The notes under the pieces are model-generated. The model had not been told where the DNA came from and ran no database searches. It worked only from the letters and a program-made list of their open reading frames with translations. From JAKALD01 sp963817785 (GTDB lineage Bacteria; Pseudomonadota; Gammaproteobacteria; Burkholderiales; SG8-39), in the NCBI GenBank assembly GCA_963817785.1, contig CAWFPL010000003.1, forward strand, positions 434,001 to 498,000: a stretch of DNA of 64,000 nucleotides, read 5' to 3'. A program made the translations under genes and the position numbers. This document shows positions 16,081 to 24,520 of the stretch, in pieces (positions within the stretch are counted from its first letter, which is position 1; each line of letters begins with the position of its first letter).

Positions 16081-19000
16081 ATGGTGAACGTTTCTCTGGG
16101 CGACAAGTACCAGCTGACCCGCGGACGCGTGTTCCTGACCGGCATGCAGGCGCTGGTCCGCCTCACGTTGCTGCAAAGCGAGCGCGACCGCGCGGCGGGA
16201 CTCAACACGGCGGGGTTCGTTTCGGGCTATCGCGGCTCTCCACTCGGCGGCCTCGACCGCGCATTTGTAAGCGCGGCCCAGGACCTTGCCGAGCACCGCA
16301 TTCGATTTCAGCCGGGCGTCAACGAGGAACTGGCAGCCACCGCGTGCTGGGGCACGCAGCAGCTGCACCTTTTTCCGGAGCCGCAGCACGACGGCGTCTT
16401 CGCCATGTGGTACGGCAAAGGCCCTGGCGTGGATCGCTGCGGCGACGTGTTCAAGCACGCCAATCATGCCGGCACGGCGCGCCACGGCGGAGTGCTGGTG
16501 GTCGCGGGAGACGATCACGGCGCGAAATCATCGGCCGTCGCGCACCAGAGCGAGCATCAGTTCTCGGCCGCCGGGATTCCCGTGCTTGCGCCTTCCGATC
16601 TTCAGGAATACCTCGACTTCGGCCTGCATGGCTGGGCGATGTCGCGCTATTCGGGACTCTGGGTGGCGCTCAAGACGAGCGGCGCGATCGCCGAGAGCTC
16701 GGCCACCGTGGAGGTCGCACCGGAGCGCGCACAGCCCCGCCTGCCGCAGGATTTTGCGCTCCCGCCCGACGGGCTCAACATCCGGCTGCCGGATTCGCAG
16801 CTGGCGCAGGAGAGGCGCATTCAGGAATACAAGGTCTATGCCGCGCTGGCCTACGCGCGCGCAAACGGCCTGGACCGAGCGGTGCTCGACTCGCCGCGCG
16901 CGCGGCTCGGCATCATCACCTGCGGCAAGGCCTACGGCGACGTGCGTCGTGCGCTGGACGACCTCGGCATCGACGAGGCGCAGGCCGCGGCGATCGGCAT
17001 TCGACTGTACAAGGTCGGCCTGGTCTGGCCCCTCGAGGCCGAGGGAGTGCGCCGCTTCGCCGCCGGCCTCGAAGAGGTGCTGGTGATCGAGGAGAAACGC
17101 CAGGTCATCGAATACCAGCTCAAGGAGGAGCTGTACCACTGGCGCGAAGACGTGCGCCCGCGCGTGATCGGCAAATTCGACGAGCATGGCGAGTGGGGTG
17201 CGCAGCACGGCAAGTGGCTGCTGCCGCCGACCGCCGAGCTCACCCCGGGAGCGATCGCGCGCGTGATCGCCGCGCGCCTCGCGCCCTTCCACGGCTCGGA
17301 GCGCATCGCGCGCCACCTCGCGTTGCTTGACGCCCAGGAAGCAGCGCTCGCGCACTCGCACGTGGCGATGCAGCGCCCGCCATGGTTCTGTCCGGGTTGC
17401 CCGCACAACACCTCCACCCGAGTTCCCCAGGGCAGCTGCGCGCTCGCCGGCGTCGGCTGCCATCTGATGGCCACCTGGATGGATCGCGACACCCGCGTCA
17501 TCAGCCAGATGGGGGGCGAGGGCGCTTCCTGGATCGGGCTCGCGCCGTACTCGGGCACGCGCCACGTCTTCGCCAACATGGGCGACGGGACGTACTTCCA
17601 CTCGGGGCTGCTCGCGATCCGTGCAGCGGTGGCCGCGGGCGTCAACATCACCTACAAGCTGCTGTACAACGACGCGGTGGCGATGACCGGCGGCCAGCCC
17701 GTCGACGGATCGCTCGGCGTGCCGCAGCTCACGCGCCAGCTCGCGGCTGAGGGCGTCAGCCGAATAGTCGTGGTGGCCGAGGACGTCGCGAAGTACCGGA
17801 CCCTGCACGGCCTCGCACCGGGCGCGCAGGTGCGGCCGCGCGCTGAGTTCGACCGCGTGCAGCGCGAGCTGCGGCAGGTCCCCGGCGTGAGCGTGCTGAT
17901 CTACGACCAGCTGTGCGCGACCGAGAAGCGGCGGCGCGTGAAGCACGGCGAGCTCGCTCCACCCGCCGAGCACGTCTTCATCCACGAGCTGCTGTGCGAG
18001 GGCTGCGGCGACTGCGCGCTGCGCTCGAACTGCCTCGCGGTGGTGCCGGTCGAGACCGAGTTCGGGCGCAAGCGGCGCATCGATCCGGCGGCGTGCACCT
18101 CCGACCTGTCCTGCCTCGCCGGCCGCTGCCCGGCAATGGTCGTGGTGCGCGGAGGGGTGCCGCGCCGACGGCGTGTGCCCGAGGGGCCGCTCGAGAAGGC
18201 GCTACCCGAGCCCGCGGTGTGCGCCTCGTCCCGGAACCCCTACGCGATCCTGGTGACCGGTATCGGCGGCAGCGGCGTGGTGACGGTCGGCGCGCTGCTC
18301 GGCATGGCGGCACACCTCGAGGGCAAGGGCGTGGTCGTGGTCGACATGACCGGGCTCGCGCAGAAGGCCGGCGCGGTGTACTCGCACGTGCGCATCGCCG
18401 ACGACCCACGGCGCCTTCAAGCGGGCCGTATCGCGGCAGGCGAGGCCGACGTCGTGCTCGCCGGCGATCTGGTGGTGACGGTGGCGGCCGAGGCGCTCGG
18501 CTGCATGCGCGGCGGGCGCACGCGCGCTGTGGTGAGCAGCGCACATCATGCGACCGGCGAATTCATCGCCAAGCGCGATCTGGAGTTCCCCGCCGCCGCG
18601 ATGCAGCGCGAATTGGTGCGGGTGCTGGGCGAGGAAGCGCTCGACTTCCTGGACGCGAGCGCTGCCGCGACTTCGCTGGCGGGCGACTCGCTGAAGGGCA
18701 ACGTGCTCCTGCTCGGCTATGCCTACCAGAAGGGACTGCTGCCCCTTTCCGCCGCGGCGCTACTGCGCGCGATCGAGTTGAACGGCGCCGCCGTGGACGA
18801 CAACAAGGCCGCCTTCACCTGGGGCCGCATTGCAGCGCTCGAGCCCGGGCGCGTCGCCCGGCTCGTCGCGCCGGCGCACGGCGAGCCACTTGCGCAAAGC
18901 CTCGAGCAACGCGTCGAGCGGCGCGCGCGCTACCTGACCGAGTACCAGGACGAAGCCTACGCCCGGCGTTACAGGGAGCTCGTTGCCCGCGCGAGGGCGC

Positions 19001-19509
19001 GCGAAGCGGCGCTGCTGCCCGGCAGCAGCGCGCTGGCGGAGGCCGTGGCCGACGGCTACTTCCGGCTGCTCGCCGCGAAAGACGAGTACGAAGTGGCGCG
19101 CCTGCTCGGCGACGCGCGTTTCGCGCAGGAGCTCGATGCGGCTTACGAAGGCCGCGCAGAGCTCGTTTACCGCCTGCACGGGCGCTCGTACGGCGCGTGG
19201 ATTGCGCCGCTGCTGCGCGCGCTGGCACGGACGCGGCGCCTGCGCGGCACGGCGCTGGACCCGTTTGCGCGGCTGCCGGCTCGCCGCCTCGAGCGCCGGT
19301 TGCTCGCCGAGTACGAGCAATCGCTCGCCGAAGTGCTCGACATGCTGGACACTCGCAACCATGCGATTGCGGTGGAGCTCGCCGCCCAGCCGGCCGCAAT
19401 TCGCGGCTTCGGTCCGGTGAAGGCAGAAGCCGCCGAAGCCGCGCAAGCGCGCCGCGGCGAGCTGCTCGTCGCACTGCGCAGCGTCTCGCCGCTGGCGCGG
19501 GTGGCCTGA
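16081..19509 (+). CDS. Indolepyruvate:ferredoxin oxidoreductase, fused alpha/beta/gamma form
   Basis: This 1142-aa single-chain 2-oxoacid:ferredoxin oxidoreductase would oxidatively decarboxylate indole-3-pyruvate or other aryl pyruvates to the acyl-CoA. The N-terminal pyrimidine-binding domain has GYRGSPLGGLD. The ThDP-binding part has CPGCPHNTS, GEGASWIGL, GDGTYFHSG and LYNDAVAMTGGQP. A cysteine cluster begins at Cys639 (CEGCGDC) and continues with CTSDLSCLAGRCP, able to hold 4Fe-4S. The gamma domain starts near GIGGSGVVTVGALLG. ATG 16081 follows GGAAGCGG. Length and order match the fused enzyme of aerobic and denitrifying Betaproteobacteria. It is divergent from a TrpB2-type gene. Confidence 0.92.
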   Translation: MVNVSLGDKYQLTRGRVFLTGMQALVRLTLLQSERDRAAGLNTAGFVSGYRGSPLGGLDRAFVSAAQDLAEHRIRFQPGVNEELAATACWGTQQLHLFPEPQHDGVFAMWYGKGPGVDRCGDVFKHANHAGTARHGGVLVVAGDDHGAKSSAVAHQSEHQFSAAGIPVLAPSDLQEYLDFGLHGWAMSRYSGLWVALKTSGAIAESSATVEVAPERAQPRLPQDFALPPDGLNIRLPDSQLAQERRIQEYKVYAALAYARANGLDRAVLDSPRARLGIITCGKAYGDVRRALDDLGIDEAQAAAIGIRLYKVGLVWPLEAEGVRRFAAGLEEVLVIEEKRQVIEYQLKEELYHWREDVRPRVIGKFDEHGEWGAQHGKWLLPPTAELTPGAIARVIAARLAPFHGSERIARHLALLDAQEAALAHSHVAMQRPPWFCPGCPHNTSTRVPQGSCALAGVGCHLMATWMDRDTRVISQMGGEGASWIGLAPYSGTRHVFANMGDGTYFHSGLLAIRAAVAAGVNITYKLLYNDAVAMTGGQPVDGSLGVPQLTRQLAAEGVSRIVVVAEDVAKYRTLHGLAPGAQVRPRAEFDRVQRELRQVPGVSVLIYDQLCATEKRRRVKHGELAPPAEHVFIHELLCEGCGDCALRSNCLAVVPVETEFGRKRRIDPAACTSDLSCLAGRCPAMVVVRGGVPRRRRVPEGPLEKALPEPAVCASSRNPYAILVTGIGGSGVVTVGALLGMAAHLEGKGVVVVDMTGLAQKAGAVYSHVRIADDPRRLQAGRIAAGEADVVLAGDLVVTVAAEALGCMRGGRTRAVVSSAHHATGEFIAKRDLEFPAAAMQRELVRVLGEEALDFLDASAAATSLAGDSLKGNVLLLGYAYQKGLLPLSAAALLRAIELNGAAVDDNKAAFTWGRIAALEPGRVARLVAPAHGEPLAQSLEQRVERRARYLTEYQDEAYARRYRELVARARAREAALLPGSSALAEAVADGYFRLLAAKDEYEVARLLGDARFAQELDAAYEGRAELVYRLHGRSYGAWIAPLLRALARTRRLRGTALDPFARLPARRLERRLLAEYEQSLAEVLDMLDTRNHAIAVELAAQPAAIRGFGPVKAEAAEAAQARRGELLVALRSVSPLARVA

Positions 19510-19512
19510 GAA

Positions 19513-19561
19513 GCGCCTGCCGCTCGCGCCGGGGCCATCGCCGCGCGAGGGACTCAGGCGC
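19513..19561. terminator. Two-tier hairpin between convergent genes
   Basis: Nested inverted repeats lie in the 70-bp gap between the convergent oxidoreductase and MeaB genes: GCGCCTG (19513-19519) with CAGGCGC (19555-19561), and inside it CTCGCGC (19523-19529) with GCGCGAG (19543-19549). No T tract is present. A bidirectional transcription stop is the simplest reading. Confidence 0.4.
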
Positions 19562-19579
19562 CGAGGTGAGCCGGCGCGA

Positions 19580-20542
19580 TCAGGGGAGCAGCCTTTGCAC
19601 GAGCTCGGCCGCCAGCGCGTAGGGATCGCCTTCGCGGGCGGCTAACCGTTTGGCGAGCTCGGCGGTCATTCCGAGCTTGGCGCGGCAAAAGCGCTCGAGC
19701 AGGAGCAGTTCGGCTGTTTTCTCGAGCCGGAATGCGGCCAGGCGCAGGGCGCGCGCTTCGCCTTCTGCGGTCTCCGTGGTCGCCGCACGATGGCCGAGGA
19801 TCGCTTCGACCAGTTGCTCAACGCCATCCCCGGTGAGGGCGCTGGTACCGATCACCGGGACCATCCAGCCGGAACGGGCGGCTTGCGGCGCTGCGCGCGC
19901 GAGCATCCGTTCGAGATCGACGCGGGTGCGGCGGGAGTCGGCGCGATCGCACTTGGAGACCACGTGGATGTCGGCGACCTCCAGCAGCCCGGCCTTGAGT
20001 GCCTGAAGCTCGTCGCCGAGTCCGGGCGGTGAGACCACGACGGTCGTGTGCGAGGCTCTCGCAATCTCGACCTCGTCCTGACCCACCCCCACGGTTTCAA
20101 TGATTACGATGCCGTATCCTGCGACGTCAAGGATGTCGGCGGCATCCAGAGCGCCTTTCGCCATTCCGCCCGTGACGCCGCGCGTTGCCATGCTTCGGAT
20201 AAAGACGCCGGGGTCGTCCGCCAGGGAGGCCATACGAGCCCGGTCAGCGAGGAGGGCGCCGCCGGTATAGGGACTCGACGGGTCTACGGCGACGATCCCG
20301 ACCTTGACTGCGTTGGCGCGCAGTAACGGCACGAGTCTTGCGACGAGGGTGGACTTGCCGCTGCCCGGAGCGCCCGTGATGCCGACGACGTGAGCGTGCC
20401 CGGCGCGCCGATAGATTTCTGCGAGGATCGGCCGGACCTCTTCCGCGTCGGATTCGGCACGCGAGATGAGCCGCGCCACGGCCCCGGTATCGCCGCGTAG
20501 GCAGCGCTCGAGAAGCTGGGAGGACGGAACGGCTCCCGTCAT
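19580..20542 (-). CDS. meaB: MeaB/ArgK-type G3E GTPase (methylmalonyl-CoA mutase chaperone)
   Basis: This 320-aa GTPase has Walker A GAPGSGKSTL near residue 60, a switch region including DPSSPYTGGALLADRARM, and VGVGQDEVEIA. MeaB loads and protects adenosylcobalamin-dependent acyl-CoA mutases. No mutase is encoded in the window, although a VOC protein resembling methylmalonyl-CoA epimerase lies upstream, so the client may be distant or an isobutyryl-type mutase. It is convergent with the oxidoreductase gene. It precedes a 1.2-kb stretch without genes. No clear ribosome site is seen before the ATG. Confidence 0.9.
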   Translation of the reverse strand: MTGAVPSSQLLERCLRGDTGAVARLISRAESDAEEVRPILAEIYRRAGHAHVVGITGAPGSGKSTLVARLVPLLRANAVKVGIVAVDPSSPYTGGALLADRARMASLADDPGVFIRSMATRGVTGGMAKGALDAADILDVAGYGIVIIETVGVGQDEVEIARASHTTVVVSPPGLGDELQALKAGLLEVADIHVVSKCDRADSRRTRVDLERMLARAAPQAARSGWMVPVIGTSALTGDGVEQLVEAILGHRAATTETAEGEARALRLAAFRLEKTAELLLLERFCRAKLGMTAELAKRLAAREGDPYALAAELVQRLLP

Positions 20543-21505
20543 GAGACTGTATTGGTTAGCTCATCCGCGGGCTGTTCACTGTTCGCTGCGCGGTCGCGGA
20601 TGAGCCGGAAGGACGCGGCCGCAGCGTCTGCAGGGTGATTCGCGTCGGGAGCACCAGCAGAGGCTTTCGCGCCACCGGTGAGAATCGCAGGTGGCGCCGA
20701 ACAAAGCTCGTCCATTGAAGCGAACATAACATGCAGCGTGGCAGTATGTGTAACAGGCAATCCGACCCTCAGGCGAAGCGTCGGTGACCGGGTTCGTCCG
20801 CAGCGGAGCGCCAAGATCACGCGACGCATTGCGTCCGCCCGGGCCACGGTGTTGACTCGGGCGCCGGGCTGACCCGCCTTTTTCACGGCGCCATCACCCC
20901 GGATGTCCCTGCGACCGCCCGGCTGCACGCGGCATTCGTAACGGCGACGCGGGTAAGCCGCAGGTGGAGGTCTGGGTTGGAGCCTGGCGAACAGGCCGGC
21001 AGTGCGATCACCGGAGGGCAGAGCGCCGAACTGTTCCGCAGCTCTTGCACTGCACGCGCCGCCGCTGTCGCTTCGCTGTATTGGCCATCGGGAAATCATC
21101 TCAGTTTCGCGCAGCCCCGGAAACACCCTTCTTCTCTCGGCAAAAGCGCGGTTTACCCCCTTAATTTACCCACACGACTTCCTGAAGACCCATTATGGTT
21201 TTGATCAGCCTCGGCGGCGTGGCGTCTGGGTGAGATGTCGCAAAGGAAACGTTCTCGCGCGTACTGGGTGAACCCGCGGATTTCCGGTGATGGGGGGTCA
21301 ACCAGCGGAGTGTTGGCTGCTGCATCGGGCTGCTGCGGCTTTTGGCGAGCACTGAACCAGTTCCTGCTGCGGCAAGTGCTTTCAGATCCGGGCTGTCCGT
21401 AACCGCAACGTGGGTCAACGTAACGCGAAATTGCGGGTCTACGGTTGGCCGAAATCCACGGGGTAAGGCGTGCCCGGTCCGGAAGTCTCTTTTACGCCGG
21501 AATAT
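20543..21505. other. Gene-poor stretch of lower GC
   Basis: I see no convincing gene in these 960 bases. The frames that are open on either strand have no family motif, no good ribosome site and atypical composition. Base composition is visibly less GC-rich than on either side (AT-rich runs near 21150-21210), which fits the edge of transferred DNA. The promoter elements of the next operon begin at its right end. Confidence 0.5.
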
Positions 21506-21525
21506 ATGAGCGCATGTGCGCTCAT
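21506..21525. promoter_or_regulatory. Palindrome upstream of the importer promoter
   Basis: This is a perfect 9-bp inverted repeat with a 2-nt centre (ATGAGCGCA, TG, TGCGCTCAT), 18 bp upstream of the -35 box at 21544. The location suits an activator site. It differs from the AGAAT-N4-ATTCT site, so a second regulator may act on this promoter. Confidence 0.45.
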
Positions 21526-21543
21526 GCGCGCCGGAATGGCCCC

Positions 21544-21572
21544 TTGACATTGCCTGAGCCGGCCGATACGCT
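21544..21572 (+). promoter_or_regulatory. Sigma-70-type promoter for the sulfonate/nitrate-type importer operon
   Basis: A perfect -35 TTGACA (21544-21549) and -10-like TACGCT (21567-21572) are separated by 17 bp. Transcription would start near 21579, inside the palindrome that follows, and the leader to ATG 21737 would be about 155 nt. Confidence 0.6.
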
Positions 21573-21577
21573 AAATC

Positions 21578-21591
21578 AGAATAAGCATTCT
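21578..21591. promoter_or_regulatory. Probable TetR operator, copy 1
   Basis: The palindrome AGAATAAGCATTCT (AGAAT-N4-ATTCT) sits immediately downstream of the -10 box, where a bound repressor would block initiation. A second copy matching at 12 of 14 positions lies at 35091-35104, upstream of the tetR-family gene of the same locus. Assignment to that TetR protein is inference from this pairing. Confidence 0.6.
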
Positions 21592-21736
21592 AATGTGCTG
21601 TTGCTGCAATGCAAAATCGAGTGCCGTAGCTGAGCGACACGACGAAGGCGAACTCCGCTGCAGAGACTCACTCTCTGAGAACAGGTGCGATACGTCGTGG
21701 ACGCGAGCCGATCGCGAATCAAACCAAGGAGGCCAC

Positions 21737-22765
21737 ATGAGTAGCAAGCTGATGTTTCTGATTTCCAGGCTCGCGTTCGGTTTCCTCCTTGCGCTGCCGT
21801 TTGGCATGGTGCCAGCGCAGGCTGCAGAGCCTGTCGTGCGTATTGCCGAATACCCTGGGTCAATCGTGGAGCTGGTGCCCTGGGTAATGGTGGAGAAGGG
21901 TTTCTGCAAGAAAAACGGGATCGATTGCCAGCCCGTATTTCTTACCAATGGTCCCCTCACCCTGCAGGCTGCCGCAGCCGGGAGTGTGGATTTCATTTAC
22001 ACCTCTCTCGACTTGACGATGGAGGCGGACGCGAAGGGTGCCGACCTGCAAGTGGTTGGTGTAGGCGAAAGAAATGGCGCCTATGTGCTGGTCATGCGCA
22101 GCGACCTTGCGCAACCTCACCATGCCGACGGCTACCCGAAGAACATGCTCGATCTCAAGGGGCGCACCGTGGGAGTGGCTGCCCGAGGCAGCGCCACCGA
22201 GCTGTTTGTCGACGCGTTGCTGAAAGGCGCGGGCATGCGATCGGACGACGTCAGCTTCGTCGGAGTTGGGGCGCCGAACACGGCCTATGCGGCGATCGAC
22301 GCAAAGCAGGTCGACGCCGTTATGAGCTGGGCGCCGGTCCCGGAACTGTGCGACGTGGTGAAGAAGTGCGACATCATGGTTGACTTGCGCAACGGACGAG
22401 AGGGGCCCGCCGATATTCGAGCGCTGAACGGTGGCTTCGGAGTCTGGCAGGCCAGGCGCGAGTACATCGAGAAGCATGGCAAGGAAGTCAGAGCGTTCAG
22501 CCGTGCCTTGGTCGAAGCTACCAACTGGGTCAAGGATCCAAAGAACCTTCCCGCAGTCATGGCGCTGTCCAAAGGTCACCTCAAGCTTGCCGATATCCCG
22601 GGTAAGGATCAGTTGCTCAAGGAAATGGTCAACGACGAGGTCGCCCAATTCGGCACCCACTTCGACCGCGGGGTGGTGAAGGGTTTCAATGATTTTCTGA
22701 TCAAGAATGATCGGCTCAAGAAGCCGTTCAGCGTGAACTCGATCGTGTGGCCAGGAACGCCGTAA
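21737..22765 (+). CDS. SsuA/TauA/NMT1-family ABC transporter substrate-binding protein
   Basis: This 342-aa periplasmic protein has a signal peptide cleaved after about residue 29 (hydrophobic core, then VPAQA|AEPVV). AAGGAGG precedes ATG 21737. The mature part has the NMT1/SsuA layout: EKGFCKKNGIDCQPVFL, then AAAAGSVDFIYTSLDLTM, GRTVGVAARGSATELFVDALL and a C-terminal hinge. Relatives bind sulfonates, taurine, nitrate, thiamine precursors or aromatic acids. Here the import components are followed by a ThDP enzyme, so an aromatic or sulfonated acid is plausible. Codon use is less GC-biased than in region 1. Confidence 0.9.
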   Translation: MSSKLMFLISRLAFGFLLALPFGMVPAQAAEPVVRIAEYPGSIVELVPWVMVEKGFCKKNGIDCQPVFLTNGPLTLQAAAAGSVDFIYTSLDLTMEADAKGADLQVVGVGERNGAYVLVMRSDLAQPHHADGYPKNMLDLKGRTVGVAARGSATELFVDALLKGAGMRSDDVSFVGVGAPNTAYAAIDAKQVDAVMSWAPVPELCDVVKKCDIMVDLRNGREGPADIRALNGGFGVWQARREYIEKHGKEVRAFSRALVEATNWVKDPKNLPAVMALSKGHLKLADIPGKDQLLKEMVNDEVAQFGTHFDRGVVKGFNDFLIKNDRLKKPFSVNSIVWPGTP

Positions 22766-22799
22766 GAGCGTACTAGCCGACCAGCGGCTTGAAGTAGAG

Positions 22800-23591
22800 A
22801 TGCCTTGTTACGGCGGGGACGCGTCGATCCACGTCGCGCGCGTCACGCACGTTTTCCAGGGGGGGCTGCTAGCCCTTAATGATGTCACCCTGCGGGTCCA
22901 AAGTGGCGAGTTTGTCGCCATAGTCGGGCCTAGCGGGTGCGGCAAGACGACCCTCTTGAACCTGATTGCCGGCTTAGTCGAGGTACAGGAGGGCAATGTC
23001 GCCGTGGCGAACGCGCCACCCAAGGCAGGTCGCCGGGACGTTGCTTATATGCTCGCGCGCGACTGCCTCTTCCCGTGGCGCAGCGCTCTCGGGAATGTCA
23101 TGGTCGGCGGAGAGTTTCGGCGGGTGCCGAGATCCGAGCGCCGCAATCGTGCACGCGAGTTTCTGGACAAGGTGGGTTTGCGGGGGTTCGAGAATCACTA
23201 TCCGAAGGCGCTGTCGCACGGAATGCGCCAGCGCGTCGCGCTGGCGCGCACCTTCTCTCTCGAGTCGCCGATTCTGCTGATGGACGAGCCGTTTGGGGCG
23301 CTGGACGCGCAAACCAAGCTGCAGCTCGAGGATGCGCTCCTGGGATTGTGGGGAGCGCAGAGGCGGACGGTCGTATTCATCACCCACGACCTCGCGGAGG
23401 CCGTCACGCTTGCCGACCGGGTAATCGTGATGTCTTGTCGTCCCGGGCGCATTCTCGCCGATATCCACGTCTCGCTGGAACGCCCACGTTCAGTCCGAGC
23501 GCTGCAGAAGAACCCGCGCTACCACGAGATCTATTCGGAGGTGTGGACCAAGCTTGAGGAAGGACTGAGCGAGACAACTTCGCTCACGTGA
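22800..23591 (+). CDS. SsuB/TauB-family ABC transporter ATPase
   Basis: The product is 263 aa with Walker A GPSGCGKTT near residue 43, signature LSHGMRQRVALARTF, Walker B ILLMDEPFGALD and the switch His in VFITHDLAEAV. Length and motifs match ATPases of nitrate/sulfonate/taurine importers. The Ser-Gly pair usual in the signature is Ser-His here, a mild variation tolerated in the family. It starts 35 nt after the binding-protein gene, and its stop overlaps the permease start (GTGA). Confidence 0.92.
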   Translation: MPCYGGDASIHVARVTHVFQGGLLALNDVTLRVQSGEFVAIVGPSGCGKTTLLNLIAGLVEVQEGNVAVANAPPKAGRRDVAYMLARDCLFPWRSALGNVMVGGEFRRVPRSERRNRAREFLDKVGLRGFENHYPKALSHGMRQRVALARTFSLESPILLMDEPFGALDAQTKLQLEDALLGLWGAQRRTVVFITHDLAEAVTLADRVIVMSCRPGRILADIHVSLERPRSVRALQKNPRYHEIYSEVWTKLEEGLSETTSLT

Positions 23592-24358
23592 TGGCGAGCC
23601 CTCGGCATCGAGCGTTGGTTATCTTGGCTGCGCAAATCGCAGCGCTGACGGTTTTCCTCGGTCTGTGGGAATGGGCGGCGCGCACCCGGCTGATCAACCC
23701 GCTGTTCATCGGCCAGCCCTCCAAGATCTTCGCGTATTTTTTCAACGGAATGTTCGTGAACGGCGTCATGCTCAAAGGGGCTGCCTGGACGCTTTCCGAG
23801 ACTGCGGTGTCGTTTCTGATCGGCAGCGCCGGAGGAATCCTGTTCGGGCTTTTATTCGCCGTCTTCCCGTCGTGCGAGAAGTTCTTCGATCCCGTGCTTT
23901 CGGGCCTCAATTCGCTCCCGAGAATTGCTCTTGCTCCTTTGTTCGTGCTCTGGTTCGGGATCGGCGCGGCATCCGAAATAGCGCTCGGTGTGTCGCTGAC
24001 CTTTTTCATCGTGCTCTATAACACCATGGCCGGAACGCGCGGCGTTGACTCGGACTGGATCGTGCTTTCGCGAATGCTGGGCGCGAGCAGCTCCACGATT
24101 TTTTTCAAAGTCACGCTCATCAGCGCTGTACCCACCATCTTTTCCGGTCTGAAGCTCGGGCTGATCGTATCGCTTCTAGGGGTCATCGCGGGGGGGATCA
24201 TCGCTGGCCAGCACGGCTTGGGGCAGCTCCTCAGCTATCTGGCTGGCACCTTCGAGACGGATGGAGTTTTTGCAGTGCTGTTGTTGCTGGCGATCATCGG
24301 AGCCGCCCTTACGGCCTTGATGAACGCCATCGAGCGCCATCTGCTCCGGTGGCGCTGA
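23588..24358 (+). CDS. SsuC/TauC-family ABC transporter permease
   Basis: This 256-aa membrane protein has about six hydrophobic helices. The BPD_transp_1 coupling loop reads LSRMLGASSSTIFFKVTLISAVPTI, with the Gly of the EAA motif conserved. The start is GTG 23588 in overlap with the ATPase stop, or ATG 23591 one codon later. It completes the importer with the two preceding genes. The next gene, a ThDP enzyme, begins 162 bp downstream behind its own strong ribosome site and may share the transcript. Confidence 0.9.
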   Translation: MMASPRHRALVILAAQIAALTVFLGLWEWAARTRLINPLFIGQPSKIFAYFFNGMFVNGVMLKGAAWTLSETAVSFLIGSAGGILFGLLFAVFPSCEKFFDPVLSGLNSLPRIALAPLFVLWFGIGAASEIALGVSLTFFIVLYNTMAGTRGVDSDWIVLSRMLGASSSTIFFKVTLISAVPTIFSGLKLGLIVSLLGVIAGGIIAGQHGLGQLLSYLAGTFETDGVFAVLLLLAIIGAALTALMNAIERHLLRWR

Positions 24359-24520
24359 TGACCGATGTCTCGGCGAGAGGATGTCGCAGGGACGATCCCT
24401 TTGGTTGTCTCGTTTCCGCCTACGTTTCGCGCGTATGAGCTGACGGTCATTCCGACGGGTTGGTAACACCTGTCCAACCCTGCATCGTAACCAACAGCGT
24501 CCGGTGATCTTGGAGGTCCC

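Noticed and set aside
20539..21126. A possible 195-aa minus-strand gene upstream of meaB
   Set aside because: Pro/Ala/Arg-rich with no family similarity and no good ribosome site; it ends inside the meaB start region.
21161..21550. A possible 129-aa minus-strand gene in the gap before the importer operon
   Set aside because: No motif, weak start, and it would overlap the predicted promoter elements of the importer operon.
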